NCBI RefSeq assembly: GCF_047654785.1
Contig: NZ_JASGKQ010000001.1
Location: 930,001 to 994,000 of the forward strand
Direction: 5' to 3'
Source of the DNA: Pelomonas sp047654785
Lineage (GTDB): Bacteria; Pseudomonadota; Gammaproteobacteria; Burkholderiales; Burkholderiaceae_C
Length of the DNA stretch: 64,000 bases
In this document: one piece after another, positions 7,339 to 15,510 of the stretch
Layout: the number at the start of each line of letters is the position of its first letter
Position numbering within the stretch: the stretch's first letter is position 1
Position numbers and translations under genes: made by a program
Notes under the pieces: generated by a model
Database searches by the model: none
Told to the model about the DNA's origin: nothing
Seen by the model: only the letters and a program-made list of their open reading frames with translations

Positions 7339-9106
7339 CGGGGTGGAGAGCCCGTTCGACGTGGCCGCGCTGGGCCGGCTGGCCAATGAGTTGTTCGGCC
7401 GCCTGAACACGGGGAGTGTGCCGACGGCGCAGTCTGCCGGCGGCCTCGACGTGCCGGCCAACCCGCTGCCCGGCGGCGTGCCGGGCGGGCCGCTGCCACA
7501 GGCCACGACGACGCAGTTCGCCGGCCTCGGCGCCGCCGCGCCCGGCCTCAACCTCGCGCCCACCGGCCCCGACCAGGCCGCCGCGCTGGCCCGCCCGTCG
7601 CCCGCCCGCGCGCCGCATGCGCAGGCTGGCAATGGCGTGCCCGACGTGCTGCTGGCCAGCGTGCCCGGCCTCGACGGCCGCGTGGGAAGCCAGCTGATCG
7701 GCGTGCCGCAGGCCATCGCGCCGCCGGCCCGCGAAGCCGCAGCACCGGCGGGCTACTACTTCCTGGCGCCGGCTGCCGGTGCCACGCCGCAGCAGCCCTC
7801 GCTCTATGTGCTGGACCTGAACCGCCACCCCGGCGCCCACGGCCATCACGCGGGCGAGCTGCCGAACAAGCACCAGTTGCAAGGCCAGCGCCAGCCCTTC
7901 GACGTGCACGCCATCCGGCGCGACTTCCCCATCCTGGCGGAGCGCGTCAACGGCAGGCAACTCGTGTGGTTCGACAACGCCGCGACCACCCAGAAGCCCA
8001 AGGCCGTCATCGACCGGCTCACGCATTTCTACGCGCACGAGAACAGCAACATCCACCGCGCCGCCCACACGCTGGCGGCGCGCGCAACGGATGCCTACGA
8101 GAACGCCCGCAAAACGGTCGCGCGCTTCGTCAACGCCCGCTCGCCGGACGAAGTCATCTTCGTGCGCGGCGCGACCGAGGCCATCAACCTGGTGGCCAAC
8201 ACCTGGGGTGAGCAGCACGTCGGCGCGGGTGACGAGATCGTCGTCTCCCACCTGGAGCACCACGCCAACATCGTGCCCTGGCAGCAGCTCGCCGCCCGCA
8301 AGGGCGCGCAGCTGCGCGTGATCCCGGTGGACGACACGGGCCAGGTCATCCTCAGCGAGGCGACCAAGCTCATCGGCCCGCGCACCAAGCTGCTCGCGGT
8401 GACGGAGGTCAGTAATGCGCTGGGCACGGTGGTGCCGGCGCAGGAGCTGGTCGGCATCGCGCAACGCCAGGGCGTGACGACGCTGGTGGACGGTGCGCAA
8501 TCGGTGTCCCACCTCGCAGTGGACGTTCAGGCCATCGGCTGCGACTTCTTCATCTTCAGCGGCCACAAGGTCTTCGGGCCCACGGGCATCGGCGCGGTCG
8601 TCGGCCGCAAAGAGGTGCTGGACGCCATCCCGCCGTGGCAGGGCGGCGGCAACATGATTGCCGACGTCACCTTCGAGCGCACCGTGTTCCAGCCGGCGCC
8701 GATGAAGTTCGAGGCCGGCACCGGCAACATCGCCGACGCGGCGGGCCTGGGCGCGGCGCTGGACTATGTGTCGCGCATCGGCCTGCACCACATCGCCCGC
8801 TACGAGCACGACCTGCTGGCCTATGCGACCGAGGCCATCCGTCCCATCCCGGGCGTGCGGCTCATCGGCACGGCGGCCGACAAGGCCAGCGTGCTGAGCT
8901 TCGTGCTCGCCGGCCACGACACGGCGGCCGTGGGCCGCGCGCTGGCGGAGGAGGGCATCGCGGTGCGCGCCGGCCACCACTGCGCCCAGCCCATCCTGCG
9001 CCGCTTCGGCGTGGAAGCCACCGTGCGGCCATCGTTCGCGTTCTACAACACCTGCGACGAGATCGACCACTTCGTGTCGGTGCTGCGCTGGCTGGCCCGG
9101 GCGTGA
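7313..9106 (+). CDS. Encapsulated SufS-type cysteine desulfurase with disordered cargo-loading N-terminus
   Basis: A 597-residue protein of two parts. Residues 1-195 are low-complexity and rich in Pro, Ala and Gly, broken by short ordered patches such as LGRLANELF (20-28) and YYFL (148-151); such disordered N-termini target desulfurases into family 2A encapsulins. Residues 196-597 are a complete class II cysteine desulfurase: PLP lysine Lys419 in SGHKVFGP and catalytic Cys557 in GHHCAQP. The enzyme converts cysteine to alanine and enzyme-bound persulfide. The gene begins inside the shell gene (26-base overlap), so shell and cargo are probably translationally coupled. It is almost 200 residues longer than housekeeping SufS. 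Confidence 0.95.
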   Translation: MNTLTPTVDGVESPFDVAALGRLANELFGRLNTGSVPTAQSAGGLDVPANPLPGGVPGGPLPQATTTQFAGLGAAAPGLNLAPTGPDQAAALARPSPARAPHAQAGNGVPDVLLASVPGLDGRVGSQLIGVPQAIAPPAREAAAPAGYYFLAPAAGATPQQPSLYVLDLNRHPGAHGHHAGELPNKHQLQGQRQPFDVHAIRRDFPILAERVNGRQLVWFDNAATTQKPKAVIDRLTHFYAHENSNIHRAAHTLAARATDAYENARKTVARFVNARSPDEVIFVRGATEAINLVANTWGEQHVGAGDEIVVSHLEHHANIVPWQQLAARKGAQLRVIPVDDTGQVILSEATKLIGPRTKLLAVTEVSNALGTVVPAQELVGIAQRQGVTTLVDGAQSVSHLAVDVQAIGCDFFIFSGHKVFGPTGIGAVVGRKEVLDAIPPWQGGGNMIADVTFERTVFQPAPMKFEAGTGNIADAAGLGAALDYVSRIGLHHIARYEHDLLAYATEAIRPIPGVRLIGTAADKASVLSFVLAGHDTAAVGRALAEEGIAVRAGHHCAQPILRRFGVEATVRPSFAFYNTCDEIDHFVSVLRWLARA

Positions 9107-9114
9107 GGGAAGGG

Positions 9115-9204
9115 TGGCGGAAGCTGTGAGATTCGAACTCACGGGCCGTTTGACCGGCCGACGGTTTTCAAGACCGTTGGGTTAAACCACTCCCCCAAGC
9201 TTCC
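9115..9204 (-). tRNA. tRNA-Ser (UGA anticodon)
   Basis: The minus strand folds as a class II tRNA: acceptor stem GGAAGCT/AGCTTCC (9198-9204 with 9119-9125), anticodon loop CTTGAAA with anticodon TGA, a long variable arm, a GTTCGAATC T-loop and an encoded 3' CCA (9115-9117). The UGA anticodon reads serine codons. Confidence 0.97.
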
Positions 9205-9233
9205 GAGGGCGCGCATTCTACGGGTCGGCGGCC

Positions 9234-10058
9234 TCAGCGGCCGGGCTTCTGGGCCTGGTCGCAGTCGACCTGGATGAACTCGCGCGCCAGGCCGTCCACG
9301 CGCGCGGCGGTCAGGCGGCCGCCCCAGACGCAGCCGGTGTCCAGCCCCAGCAGGTCGGGCCGGTCCAGCAGCCCCAGCGTGGACCAGTGGCCGAACGCGA
9401 TGGGCACGCCGGCCGTGCGGCGGCCCGGCACGTCGAACCAGGGCTGGAAGCCGGGCGGCGCGGCGGCGGCGCCGTCCTTGGCCTTGAAGTCCATCGTGCC
9501 GTCGGCCGCGCAGAAGCGCATGCGCGTCAGCGCGTTGACGGTGAAGCGCAGCCGCGCGGTGCCGCTCAGCGCCGCGTCCCAGCGGGCCGGTTCGTTGCCG
9601 TACATCTCGTGCAGGAAGCCGGGCAGGTCGGGGCCGCGCAGCACGGCCTCCACCTCGGCGGCATGGGCCAGCGTGTCGTCGCGGCTCCATGACGGCGGGA
9701 CGCCCGCGTGCACCATCAGCCAGCCGGCGCCGCTGACGGCCAGCCGCTGCCGGCGCAGCCAGTCCAGCAGCGCGGCGCGGTCCGGCGCCTCCAGCAGCGG
9801 CGCCAGCGTGTCGTGGCGGTGCGCGGGCCGCACGCCGTGGGCGACGGCCAGCAGGTGCAGGTCGTGGTTGCCGAGCAAGCAGGTCGCGGCATCGCCCAGC
9901 GCCTGCAGCCGCCGCAGCGTGGCCAGCGACTTCGGCCCGCGGTTGACGAGGTCGCCCAGCAGCCAGAGCCGGTCGCGCGAGGGCGAGAAGTGCAGGCGGG
10001 CCAGCAGGCGCTCGAAGGCATCGCAGCAGCCCTGGAGGTCGCCGATCAGGTAGTTCAT
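9234..10058 (-). CDS. apaH: Symmetrical bis(5'-nucleosyl)-tetraphosphatase ApaH
   Basis: A 274-residue metallophosphoesterase that hydrolyses Ap4A to two ADP, limiting alarmone dinucleotides. The metal-binding motifs are visible in order: GDLQGC at the N-terminus (residues 6-11), GDLVNRGP, GNHDLHLLA and, later, MVHAGVPP. Length and order match ApaH. The stop lies 29 bases from the tRNA-Ser gene, in the same orientation. On the other side it is divergent from the PEP-CTERM gene. Confidence 0.95.
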   Translation of the reverse strand: MNYLIGDLQGCCDAFERLLARLHFSPSRDRLWLLGDLVNRGPKSLATLRRLQALGDAATCLLGNHDLHLLAVAHGVRPAHRHDTLAPLLEAPDRAALLDWLRRQRLAVSGAGWLMVHAGVPPSWSRDDTLAHAAEVEAVLRGPDLPGFLHEMYGNEPARWDAALSGTARLRFTVNALTRMRFCAADGTMDFKAKDGAAAAPPGFQPWFDVPGRRTAGVPIAFGHWSTLGLLDRPDLLGLDTGCVWGGRLTAARVDGLAREFIQVDCDQAQKPGR

Positions 10059-10079
10059 CGCCCCGGATGCTAAGCGCCC

Positions 10080-10106
10080 GGCGCTGTCGGGATTCTTGAC
10101 AGCGCC
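10080..10106. promoter_or_regulatory. Perfect 9-bp dyad upstream of a sigma-54 promoter, candidate activator site
   Basis: GGCGCTGTC and GACAGCGCC form a perfect 9-bp inverted repeat around a 9-base spacer. It is centred about 70 bases upstream of the -24 element at 10164, a usual distance for a sigma-54 enhancer-binding protein site. A second smaller dyad (GGCGGA/TCCGCC, 10143-10161) lies just before the -24 element. Confidence 0.5.
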
Positions 10107-10163
10107 GCGCGCGCCGCCGGGAGCCGGCCGCCAAGCCGTTGTGGCGGAACGGGAATCCGCCCG

Positions 10164-10179
10164 TGGCGTGGAATTTGCG
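10164..10179 (+). promoter_or_regulatory. Sigma-54 (-24/-12) promoter of the PEP-CTERM gene
   Basis: TGGCGTG-GAAT-TTGC keeps the invariant GG (10165-10166) and GC (10177-10178) exactly 10 bases apart, with the TTGC block intact. It lies 57 bases before the ATG of the PEP-CTERM protein. RpoN with the PrsK/PrsR pair is known to control PEP-CTERM genes in relatives, which fits. Confidence 0.65.
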
Positions 10180-10235
10180 TCGGGGCCGGCGCCCCGGCCG
10201 CCGCGGGCGGGGCTTCACCATTCCAGGAGACACCC

Positions 10236-11207
10236 ATGCACAACGACAACCCCGCGCCGCGCGCCCGGCTGCTGAGCCTGCTGGTGGCGGCGGCCTGTGG
10301 CGGCCTGTCCGCCACGGCGGCCGCCGACCCGGCGATCACGCTGACGGCCGCCTACGCGCTCAACGGCGTGGCCGTGCCCGATGCGCTGCCCGAAGGCTCG
10401 ATCTTCGCGACGCCCGAGGGCGCCGACTTCTACCTGAACCGGGGCGAAGGCGGCTCCAGCGTCTTCTTCCACACCTACGGCTTCGTGGGCAGTCCGACCT
10501 ACTTCGGCGCCCGCGCGTCCGGCGAGGGCCTGGACTTCTATGCGAAGACCAGCGCGCTCTACAGCGGCACCTACACCAACACCACCGGCAGCGCGGTGAT
10601 GCTGAACTTCGGCTTCAACCTGGAAGGCGGCGAGGTCGCGCTGTGGGGCGACGGCGATGGCATGGCCAACCTGCGCCTGCAGATCCGCCGCAACGGCCAG
10701 GTCGTCAGCCAGGGCGACACGCTGGTCACGCAGTCGGGCGCGAACTTCAGCTGCTTGGAGAGCGACATCGGCGCGCTGGGCGCCTGGGCCGGCTGTGCGG
10801 CCGCGACGTCGAACCACGTCCACGGCGCGGGCGGCGCCTACTCGGTGGACATGGGCCTGGTCGCCGCCGGCGAGACCATCACCATCGACTACGACATCGT
10901 CTCCACCGTCAGCGGCCAGTACGTGGGCGGCGCGGTCGGCTCCGGCGACTGCTATGGCGGCTACGGCGGCTATGGCGAGGCGGTCGCGCTGGCCGAGGAC
11001 ACGCCCCACATGGCCTGCGTCATCTACAACGGCATCGCCCGCTCCGGCGACCCGTTCGACGGCAACGGCCTCGGCCCCAGCGCCGACTTCTCGCTGACCG
11101 CCACCGCCGTCGCGTTGCCCGAGCCCGGCAGCCTGGCGCTGCTGGCGGCGGCCGGTGGTGGCGGCTGGCTGGGCTGGCGCCGACGGCGCGGCGGCAGGCC
11201 CGGCTGA
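10236..11207 (+). CDS. PEP-CTERM-sorted exported protein
   Basis: A 323-residue secreted protein. The signal peptide covers about residues 1-30, the mature region is rich in Gly, Ser, Thr and Tyr, and the C-terminus (295-323) is a PEP-CTERM signal: PEPGS, a hydrophobic Leu/Ala/Gly helix and an Arg cluster. Such signals are cut by exosortase (EpsH) and the proteins end up at the surface or in the matrix. No exosortase gene lies in the window. The body of the protein is not recognisable. A good ribosome site (AGGAG) precedes the ATG, a sigma-54 promoter lies upstream and an intrinsic terminator follows. Confidence 0.88.
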   Translation: MHNDNPAPRARLLSLLVAAACGGLSATAAADPAITLTAAYALNGVAVPDALPEGSIFATPEGADFYLNRGEGGSSVFFHTYGFVGSPTYFGARASGEGLDFYAKTSALYSGTYTNTTGSAVMLNFGFNLEGGEVALWGDGDGMANLRLQIRRNGQVVSQGDTLVTQSGANFSCLESDIGALGAWAGCAAATSNHVHGAGGAYSVDMGLVAAGETITIDYDIVSTVSGQYVGGAVGSGDCYGGYGGYGEAVALAEDTPHMACVIYNGIARSGDPFDGNGLGPSADFSLTATAVALPEPGSLALLAAAGGGGWLGWRRRRGGRPG

Positions 11208-11226
11208 GCCCGGCGGCTTGCGTTCG

Positions 11227-11250
11227 GCGGCACCTGCGGGTGCCGCTTTT
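11227..11250 (+). terminator. Rho-independent terminator of the PEP-CTERM gene
   Basis: An 8-bp perfect stem (GCGGCACC/GGTGCCGC, loop TGCG) is followed by four T residues, 20 bases after the stop codon. Confidence 0.8.
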
Positions 11251-11273
11251 CGTTCCCCCTAGACTCGCGCGCC

Positions 11274-12467
11274 ATGGCTCGCTACGCATTCATCTGGGAG
11301 CTCGGTGGCGCCTACGGCCACCTGGGCCGCATGATCCCCGTCGCCCGCGAGCTGCAGCGCCGCGGCCACGAGGTGGTCTTCATCATCCGCGAGCTGGTCG
11401 AGGCCGAGCGCCTGCTGGGGCCGCATGGCTTCCGGTGGTTCCAGGCGCCACTGTGGATGGGCCGGGTGATGCGCCTGCCCGACCCGCTCAGCCACGCCGA
11501 GCTGCTGATGGGCTTCGGCTTCCTGGACCCGCCGGCGCTGCTGGGCATCTGCCGCGCCTGGCGCCACCTGCTGGCGCTGCTGCGCGTGGACGCGCTGCTG
11601 GTCGACTACGCGCCCACGGCCGTGCTGGCCAGCCGCGGCCTGGGCCTGCCGTGCATCAACCTGGCCAACGGCTTCCAGCTGCCACCGGCCGCGCGCCCGC
11701 TGCCGCCGCTGCGCTGGTGGCAGAAGGCGCCGGCGGCGCGGCTGCTGGACTCCGAGCAGCAGGTGCTGCACGTGGCCAACCAGGTGCTGTACGAGCTGGG
11801 CGCGCCGCCGCTCGACGGCGTGCTGGACCTGCTGTCCGTCGGCGCCGACGTGCTGGCGACGCTGCCCGAGCTGGACCACTACCCGAACCGCGCCGGCGGC
11901 GATTTCGTCGGCCCCATCTTCGCGCTCGGCCGTGGTGACGACGTGCACTGGCCGGGCCGGGGCGCGCTGAAGGTGTTCGCCTACCTGAAGCCGGACTACG
12001 GCGCGCTGGACGCGCTGCTGGCCGTGCTGAAGGGGCTGGACGCCAGCGTGCTGGTGCACGTGCCGGGCGTGTCGCGCCGCACGGTGGAGGCCTTCAGCGG
12101 CGAGAACCTGCGCATCTCGCGCCAGCCGCTGGACATCGAGCAGGCGCGCCGCGGCTGCGACGTGGCCGTGCTGCACGCGGGCGTCAGCACGGTCTGCGCG
12201 CTGCTGCTGGCCGGCAAGCCGCTGCTGCTGTTCCCGCAGCAGCTGGAGCAGACGATGTTCGCGCGCGGCGTCGAGGCGCTGGGCGCCGCGGTGGCCCTCC
12301 CGGAGGCGGCCGCGGGCCAGTTCCCCCGGCTCGTCAAGCGGGCGCTGGCCGATGCGTCGCTCGGCGAGGCGGCCCGGCGCTTCGCGCAGAAGTACGCCGG
12401 CTTCGACCAGGCTGGCGCCATCCGCACCGTCGCCGACCGCTGCGAGGCGCTGCTCGCCCCGGCCTGA
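11274..12467 (+). CDS. GT1-like nucleotide-disphospho-sugar glycosyltransferase
   Basis: A 397-residue protein of the UGT/MGT type (GT-B fold, glycosyltransferase family 1). The N-terminal domain begins with the strand and Gly-rich loop WELGGAYGHLGRMIPVA; the C-terminal domain has the nucleotide-sugar signature HAGVSTVCALLLAGKPLLLF followed by QQLEQ (about residues 300-330). It would transfer a sugar from a UDP/dTDP donor to an unidentified acceptor. No signal peptide. A -10-like TAGACT (11260-11265) is only 8 bases from the ATG, so the transcript may be nearly leaderless. Neighbouring genes give no clear pathway. Confidence 0.85.
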   Translation: MARYAFIWELGGAYGHLGRMIPVARELQRRGHEVVFIIRELVEAERLLGPHGFRWFQAPLWMGRVMRLPDPLSHAELLMGFGFLDPPALLGICRAWRHLLALLRVDALLVDYAPTAVLASRGLGLPCINLANGFQLPPAARPLPPLRWWQKAPAARLLDSEQQVLHVANQVLYELGAPPLDGVLDLLSVGADVLATLPELDHYPNRAGGDFVGPIFALGRGDDVHWPGRGALKVFAYLKPDYGALDALLAVLKGLDASVLVHVPGVSRRTVEAFSGENLRISRQPLDIEQARRGCDVAVLHAGVSTVCALLLAGKPLLLFPQQLEQTMFARGVEALGAAVALPEAAAGQFPRLVKRALADASLGEAARRFAQKYAGFDQAGAIRTVADRCEALLAPA

Positions 12468-12572
12468 CCGGACCCGGGAATGCGCGATGGGCGCGATCGC
12501 GGCCATCTGCTAGTCTCCCGGCCTTCGTTTTTGCCCCGCGCCGCCATGGCTCCTCCGTGGTCGGCGCCCTCG

Positions 12573-13877
12573 ATGGATACCGCACTCGTTCTCTTTCTGA
12601 TCCTTCTCAACGGCCTGTTCGCGATGTCGGAGATGGCCCTGACCGCCAGCCGCAAGGCGCGGCTGCAGGTGATGGTGGAAAGCGGCGAGGGCGGCGCGCA
12701 GGCGGCCATGGACCTGCACGACAACCCCACCAAGTTCCTCTCGACGGTGCAGATCGGCATCACCGGCATCGGCGTGCTGAACGGCATCGTCGGCGACGCG
12801 GCCTTCTCCGGCCCGCTGTCGCAATGGCTCAGCGAGACCTTCGGCCTGCATCCCAACGCCACGCAGATCGCCGCGACGGCGCTGGTCGTCGTCATCATCA
12901 CGCTGCTGACCATCGTGTTCGGCGAGCTGGTGCCCAAGCGCATCGGCCAGATCTACCCCGAGACGGTGGCGCGCCTGGTGGCGCCGGCGATGAACTTCAT
13001 CTCGCTGGTCGCCCGCCCGCTGGTGCGCGCGCTGAGCTTCCTGACCGAGGCCACGCTGCGCCTGCTGGGCCTGCGCAACAAGGGCGCGCGCGGCGTGACG
13101 GAAGAGGAGATCGCCGCCAGCCTGGAGGAGGGCCTGGACGCGGGCGTCATCGAGCAGCACGAGCACCAGATGGTGCGCAACGTGTTCCGCCTGGACGAGC
13201 GCCAGGTGGGCTCGATGATGATCCCGCGCGCCGAGATCGCCTGGCTGGACGTGGACGCGGCGCCCGCCGAGGTGCTGGCCGTGCTGCGCGAGCACGGCTT
13301 CAGCCGCTATCCGGTGTGCCGCGGCGGCCTGACCGAGGTGCTGGGCGTGGCCAATGCGCCCGCGCTGCTGGCCGGCATGCTGGAGGGCCAGCCGCTGGAC
13401 CTGACGGCCGGCCTGGAGGCGCCGCTGTTCGTGCCGGAGACGCTGTCGGGCATGGAGTTGCTGGAGCATTTCCGCGTGTCGGACGCGCCGCTGGTCTTCG
13501 TCGTCGACGAGTACGGCGAGGTGCAGGGCGTGATCACCGTGCGCGACGTGCTGGAGGCCATCGCCGGGGAGTTCAACGCCCCCAGCGACGGCGACGCCTG
13601 GGCGGTGCAGCGCGAGGACGGGAACTGGCTGATCGACGGCCTGATCCCCGTGCCCGAGCTGAAGGACCGCCTGGGCCTGAAGGAACTGCCCGAGGAAGAC
13701 CGTGGGCGCTACAACACCCTGGCCGGCATGATCATGCTGCTGCTGGGGCGCTTGCCGCGCACGGCCGATGTGGTGGAGTGGGACGCGTGGAGATTCGAGG
13801 TCGTGGACCTCGACGGCAAGCGTGTGGACAAAGTGCTGGCCAGTCGCCTGGCCGAACCTGGAGAGAAGGAATCATGA
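12573..13877 (+). CDS. CorC/HlyC-like CBS-domain membrane protein (DUF21 family)
   Basis: A 434-residue inner-membrane protein with the classic order DUF21 (CNNM) transmembrane domain at about 1-190, paired CBS domains at about 200-330 and a C-terminal CorC_HlyC domain to about residue 425. Members are implicated in magnesium/cobalt efflux and are often mislabelled haemolysins. The start at 12573 opens directly into the first membrane helix; in-frame ATG 12546 is an alternative, and a TGC-TAGTCT extended -10-like sequence at 12508-12516 would suit both. The stop overlaps the next start (ATGA). Confidence 0.92.
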   Translation: MDTALVLFLILLNGLFAMSEMALTASRKARLQVMVESGEGGAQAAMDLHDNPTKFLSTVQIGITGIGVLNGIVGDAAFSGPLSQWLSETFGLHPNATQIAATALVVVIITLLTIVFGELVPKRIGQIYPETVARLVAPAMNFISLVARPLVRALSFLTEATLRLLGLRNKGARGVTEEEIAASLEEGLDAGVIEQHEHQMVRNVFRLDERQVGSMMIPRAEIAWLDVDAAPAEVLAVLREHGFSRYPVCRGGLTEVLGVANAPALLAGMLEGQPLDLTAGLEAPLFVPETLSGMELLEHFRVSDAPLVFVVDEYGEVQGVITVRDVLEAIAGEFNAPSDGDAWAVQREDGNWLIDGLIPVPELKDRLGLKELPEEDRGRYNTLAGMIMLLLGRLPRTADVVEWDAWRFEVVDLDGKRVDKVLASRLAEPGEKES

Positions 13878-14608
13878 GCAACCCCCCGATGTACGGCGAA
13901 CTGCAGCCGCTGGACCGCGAAGTCCACAAGAACCTGAAGCTGGACACCGCCCGGGCCGTCGTCAGCCGCGTGGCCGACCAGAACTCCGTGTTCCTGGCCG
14001 CCGTCGAATTCGGCGATGCGTGCAAGGAATACCCCATCGTCTTCGTGCGCGCGGGCGAGCCGGCCGCCGACGGCAAGCAGGCCGTCGCGCCGCTGGCCGT
14101 GCTGGGCCTGAAGCCGGGCTCCAACCTGTATGTGGACGGCGGGAAGTGGACCGGCAACTACGTGCCGGCCTATGTGCGCCGCTACCCGTTCGCGATGGCG
14201 CGCCTGGACGGCAACGCCAACAACCTGGCCGTCTGCTACGACAGCCGCTGGGAGGGCTTCAACGATGCCACCGGCGAGGCGCTGTTCAAGGACGGCGAGC
14301 CGACCGAGTTCCTGATGAACGCCAAGGCCTTCCTGGAGAACTTCGAGCAGGAAGCCGAGCGCACCCGCCTGATCTGCAACCTGCTGGCCGAGATGGACCT
14401 GCTGCAGGACATGCGCTTCGAGGCCACGCTGCCGGACGGCCAGAAGCTGGACGTCGAGGGCTTCCTGGCGCTGGACGAGAAGAAATACGCCGAGCTGCCG
14501 GACGACAAGGTGCTGCAACTGCACCGCAACGGCCTGATCGCGCTGGTCGAGATGCACCGCCTGTCGCTGGGCAACATGAACCGCCTGGCCGGCCGCTACG
14601 CCGCCTGA
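13874..14608 (+). CDS. SapC family protein
   Basis: A 244-residue soluble protein matching the SapC family, first named from an S-layer-associated gene of Campylobacter but of unknown molecular function. It has no signal peptide and no transmembrane helix. Conserved-looking features are the N-terminal LQPLDREVHKNLKL segment, an internal YVPAYVRRYPFA and the C-terminal LHRNGLIALVEMHRLSLGN. The start overlaps the stop of the CorC/HlyC-like gene, so they are co-transcribed, and a strong terminator follows. Confidence 0.88.
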   Translation: MSNPPMYGELQPLDREVHKNLKLDTARAVVSRVADQNSVFLAAVEFGDACKEYPIVFVRAGEPAADGKQAVAPLAVLGLKPGSNLYVDGGKWTGNYVPAYVRRYPFAMARLDGNANNLAVCYDSRWEGFNDATGEALFKDGEPTEFLMNAKAFLENFEQEAERTRLICNLLAEMDLLQDMRFEATLPDGQKLDVEGFLALDEKKYAELPDDKVLQLHRNGLIALVEMHRLSLGNMNRLAGRYAA

Positions 14609-14630
14609 CCCGGCGCTGCCGGCGCCCCGC

Positions 14631-14656
14631 AGGCCACGCATCGCGTGGCCTTTTTT
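14631..14656 (+). terminator. Rho-independent terminator after the SapC-like gene
   Basis: GGCCACGC/GCGTGGCC forms an 8-bp perfect stem with a 3-base loop and runs into six T residues, 23 bases after the stop. Confidence 0.88.
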
Positions 14657-14673
14657 GCGGATTGCGGGCGGCC

Positions 14674-14757
14674 GCCGTCACTCGTTTGGGTGACGGCCGA
14701 GGCCCGCGAGTGCGGGATTTCACATGTATCGGTTGGTGACGATTGGGGAAAAGTCAC
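14674..14757. promoter_or_regulatory. Two GTCAC/GTGAC dyads upstream of the FeeM-like gene
   Basis: GCCGTCAC and GTGACGGC form an 8-bp perfect inverted repeat around 8 bases (14674-14697). A second pair, GTGAC (14736-14740) and GTCAC (14753-14757), lies nearer the gene. A TAGACT -10-like element follows at 14769-14774. Repeated use of the same pentamer suggests a transcription-factor operator; the factor is unknown. Confidence 0.4.
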
Positions 14758-14813
14758 ATTCCAATCCCTAGACTTCGCCGTTCGCGTGCCAGACGCCCAA
14801 GGAAACCGCTTTC

Positions 14814-15500
14814 ATGTTCTCCACCGCCAAGAAGTCCAGTCACACGCCGCCCCTTCCCTTTGGCGGCCCGCCGCTGGAACTGAACAGTGATTTCGGCGGG
14901 CTGGAGGGCGAGGCGCTGGACCTGGTCGAGCGCCGCTACAACGACCGCGGCCTGGCCGTGGCCCGCGAGCGCTACAGCAGCCGCAACGAGGCGGGCGACA
15001 TCGTCTGCTCCGCGCGCGACGGGGAGCGCATCGTCGGCACCCTGTCCGTGCGCTTCGACGGCACGGGCGGCCTGCACGCCGACGCGCTGTTCGAGGCGGA
15101 GCTGGCCGAATGGCGGGCCGGCGGCGTCAAGCTCTGCGAGTTCGGCGGGCTGGCCGTCGACAAGCACTCCCACAACCCCAAGCGCGTGCTGGCGCAGCTC
15201 TACCACCTGGGCTACCTGCACGCCCACCGCCGCGCGGCCTGCGAGCGCCTGGTCATCGAGGTGAACCCGCGGCACGTCGCCTTCTACCGCCGCTGGCTGG
15301 GCTTGCTGCCGTACACGGCGGCCCGCCACAACGCCCGCGTCAACGCGCCGGCCGTGCTGATGAGCGTGGACTTCGCCACCGTGCGCGAGCAGATCGCGCT
15401 GTGGGGCGGCCGGCCCGAGCTGCTGGCCTCGGCGCGCAGCCTGTATCCGCTGGCCTGGGACCCGCTGACCGAGGCCGAGATGCTGGCCCGCATTCCCTGA
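14814..15500 (+). CDS. FeeM-like N-acyl amino acid synthase / GNAT acyltransferase
   Basis: A 228-residue protein resembling the FeeM domain family, N-acyl amino acid synthases related to acyl-homoserine-lactone synthases and the GNAT fold. Visible features are the early Arg-rich LDLVERRYNDRG segment, the central strand GERIVGTLSVRF, LCEFGGLAVDK and the acyl-donor-binding-like segment LVIEVNPRHVAFYRRWLG. It would join a fatty acyl group from acyl-ACP to an amino acid or amine, giving a lipid or signal. It stands alone, with an operator-like region upstream, and converges on an IclR gene. The substrate is unknown. Confidence 0.75.
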   Translation: MFSTAKKSSHTPPLPFGGPPLELNSDFGGLEGEALDLVERRYNDRGLAVARERYSSRNEAGDIVCSARDGERIVGTLSVRFDGTGGLHADALFEAELAEWRAGGVKLCEFGGLAVDKHSHNPKRVLAQLYHLGYLHAHRRAACERLVIEVNPRHVAFYRRWLGLLPYTAARHNARVNAPAVLMSVDFATVREQIALWGGRPELLASARSLYPLAWDPLTEAEMLARIP

Positions 15501-15510
15501 GCCCATGGCG

